Shown here piece by piece: positions 62,641 to 64,000 of a stretch of 64,000 nt of DNA. The first letter of the stretch is position 1, and the number at the start of each line of letters is the position of its first letter. Location of the stretch: the NCBI RefSeq assembly GCF_947507565.1, contig NC_089179.1:2063747-2127746 (forward strand). Direction: 5' to 3'. The DNA is from Oscarella lobularis (lineage: Eukaryota > Porifera > Homoscleromorpha > Homosclerophorida > Oscarellidae). The translations under genes and the position numbers were made by a program. Under the pieces are notes generated by a model, which was not told the DNA's origin, searched no databases, and worked only from the letters and a program-made list of their open reading frames with translations.

Positions 62641-63640
62641 GGGTAATGTCCGTGACGTTATTTGAAACGTTCTTTCGATTGGGAAGGCGTTTCAGCTGAG
62701 CAAGAGTCCCGCATTCATTGTTGGATTTGTCGAGGTAAAAATTGCTAAAAATAAGGTCGATGAAATTCATATGGCAGTGAAAGTCTTCGGACAATCCCGT
62801 AAGACTTTTCTCTTAACTGTCACCGTCAGCGAGAGCTAAGGAAGACGATCGAAGTCGTTCCGTCGTTAGCTGATCTCCGAATTGCATCGGTCGCACCACA
62901 GAGTCATCGACATACGGCACATATTTCGAGTTAACGTGTCTCGCTATCTCTATCATTTCGTCGGTTTTCTGCTCATTGTTTTCCTTCGATCCCAGCGGAA
63001 TTTGAATAGACTTTTCAGCTGCAACATCAGAATACTCATGGTTGATATGGTCAGAAACGAAGGAACGATAGTCTTGTAATTCGCTGACGTACTTTGTCAG
63101 GGTTCTCGCTATCATCGCTGTAAACGATTCTTTCATTAAGTCCACGTCGGTTAATGAAGCAACAAATGTCTTGTTTTCGATGTCAAGTATTGAGCATCTC
63201 TGTTTTCGGCCAAATAAGGTGGAAGGTACAGGAAACCGCTCGTTCGTCGCAACCATGTTGAACCAGTGATTAGACTTATTTCGTTTTTTACGCGTTATAA
63301 ATTTGGTTTTGATCGACAGGTCAAGATTGTCTCCTGTAATTTGATACATCAGACTTTTGTCACCATCTTGATGAGGGATGCAAGACGACTCGTCATCATG
63401 GCCAATGTCGCATTCTTCTATGTCACTGTCCTCGTCGCTACGACTACTGTTGTCGGTATCAATAGATTGTGCCTGCCGCGCCCTCATATCAACCGTTCCG
63501 GACAATTCCATCTTAGACTGCACCACCGGAAGATCAATGTCCTTCGATATGTCTCGAAGGTTCCTTCGTAGACTTGACGGGTGAGAGCAGATTCCTAATC
63601 TGTTTAGAACTGCGGCAGTCGGTTTCTTTATCCCAGAATG
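62641..63640 (-). pseudogene. DUF6589-like protein, N-terminal and central part, copy 2
   Basis: Minus-strand order: TAAVLNRLGICSHPSSLRRN (63620-63560), an acidic linker, YQITGDNLDLSIKTKFITRK (about 63345), NHWFNMVATNERFPVP, AEKSIQIPLGSKENNEQKTD, FGDQLTTERLRSSSLALADG (to 62815). A short intron follows, then SEDFHCHMNFIDLIFSNFYL, NECGTLAQLKRLPNRKNVSN (62794-62650), where the gag fragment cuts it off. The GDNLD and GDQLT-x-ER blocks are DUF6589 landmarks, spaced like the first two aspartates of an RNase-H-like DDE nuclease; with the conserved glutamate of copy 1 they could form a catalytic triad (inference). One 429-bp-plus exon is open without lesions. Confidence 0.65.
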
Positions 63641-63748
63641 ATGTCCTTCGATATGTCTCGAAGTTTCCTTCGTAGACTTGACGGGTGAGCACAGATTCCT
63701 AATCTGTTTAGAACTGCGGCAGTCCGTTTCTTTATCCCAGAATGATAG
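63541..63748. repeat. 104-bp direct tandem duplication
   Basis: CCTTCGATATGTCTCGAAG at 63541 recurs at 63645, and TCCCAGAATGAT at 63631 recurs at 63735, with only a few differences between copies. It duplicates part of the 5' exon of the DUF6589-like gene. 104 is not a multiple of three, so the duplication breaks the frame. Confidence 0.9.
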
Positions 63749-64000
63749 AGCAGAATGGAAATGACGTATGCCAGCGCGGAAACCCTTTCATAAATTTGAT
63801 GTATTGCGTACGGAAATCATAATTTTTAAAGAGAATTGAGGCTTGGGCTCATCTCAAAAGAAGTGGAGCGGGCTTCTGGATTGACTTTTTCATTTTACTG
63901 AAAGTAACCTTTAGAGTTTTCTTATTATCTTTCTCAAGCAGGACTTGCAGGATTCAGAGGAATTTGACTCTTCCTCGCAAATCCATAAGTTGTTCTGTAC
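63749..64000. other. No recognised gene
   Basis: AT-rich sequence upstream of the DUF6589-like gene; nothing assigned. Confidence 0.3.

Overview
The window is eukaryotic DNA made up almost entirely of transposable elements. Coding blocks are cut by very short GT-AG introns (about 45-70 bp), most are broken, and hardly any stretch looks like a single-copy host gene. The mix (P/THAP9-like, hAT, pogo-like, Crypton tyrosine recombinase, several Penelope-like elements, Ty3/Gypsy LTR elements, RecQ and DUF6589-like proteins, Ulp1-like protease, foldback MITEs, satellites) suggests an early-branching marine animal. A sponge is my best guess; this is inference, not proof.

Layout. 0-4.5 kb: reverse-strand LTR piece, decayed protein kinase, long-TIR element, hAT remnant, tandem duplication. 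4.5-9.3 kb: little recognisable. 9.3-18.6 kb: P-like fragments, the catalytic half of a Crypton recombinase, the 5' half of a DNA transposon, a 27-bp minisatellite joined to the gag tail and LTR of a Gypsy-type element, a 41-bp satellite, and a BED finger. 18.9-22.3 kb: two Penelope-like elements. 22.3-27.3 kb: AT-rich DNA with a 2.2-kb foldback element. 27.5-32.5 kb: the N-terminal half of the same Crypton gene, the 3' half of the same DNA transposon, the minisatellite again, the gag head and the other LTR, then satellite. 32.5-34 kb: about 170-bp satellite. 34-40 kb: pogo-like fragment, UBX/HECT-like gene, foldback element, integrase tail. 41-45.5 kb: a three-gene block (unknown protein X, RecQ helicase, DUF6589-like protein). 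46-54 kb: hAT MITE, 51-bp minisatellite, Ulp1-like protease, second protein X copy. 57-62.6 kb: Penelope-like element with upstream ORFs, interrupted by a 640-bp LTR with a leucine-tRNA primer site and gag remnant. 62.6-63.7 kb: second DUF6589-like copy.

The most striking structural result is that four separate broken features (Crypton gene, DNA-transposon gene, gag gene with its minisatellite, and the flanking 41-bp satellite) all become continuous if one segment, about 15.4 to 30.0 kb, is turned around. This indicates a single inversion, or a misassembly, with both breakpoints at the minisatellite. The most interesting gene set is the X / RecQ / DUF6589 block at 41-45.5 kb with partial second copies at 52.6-53.9 and 62.6-63.6 kb. 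It looks like a large helicase-bearing DNA transposon that I cannot place in a named superfamily.
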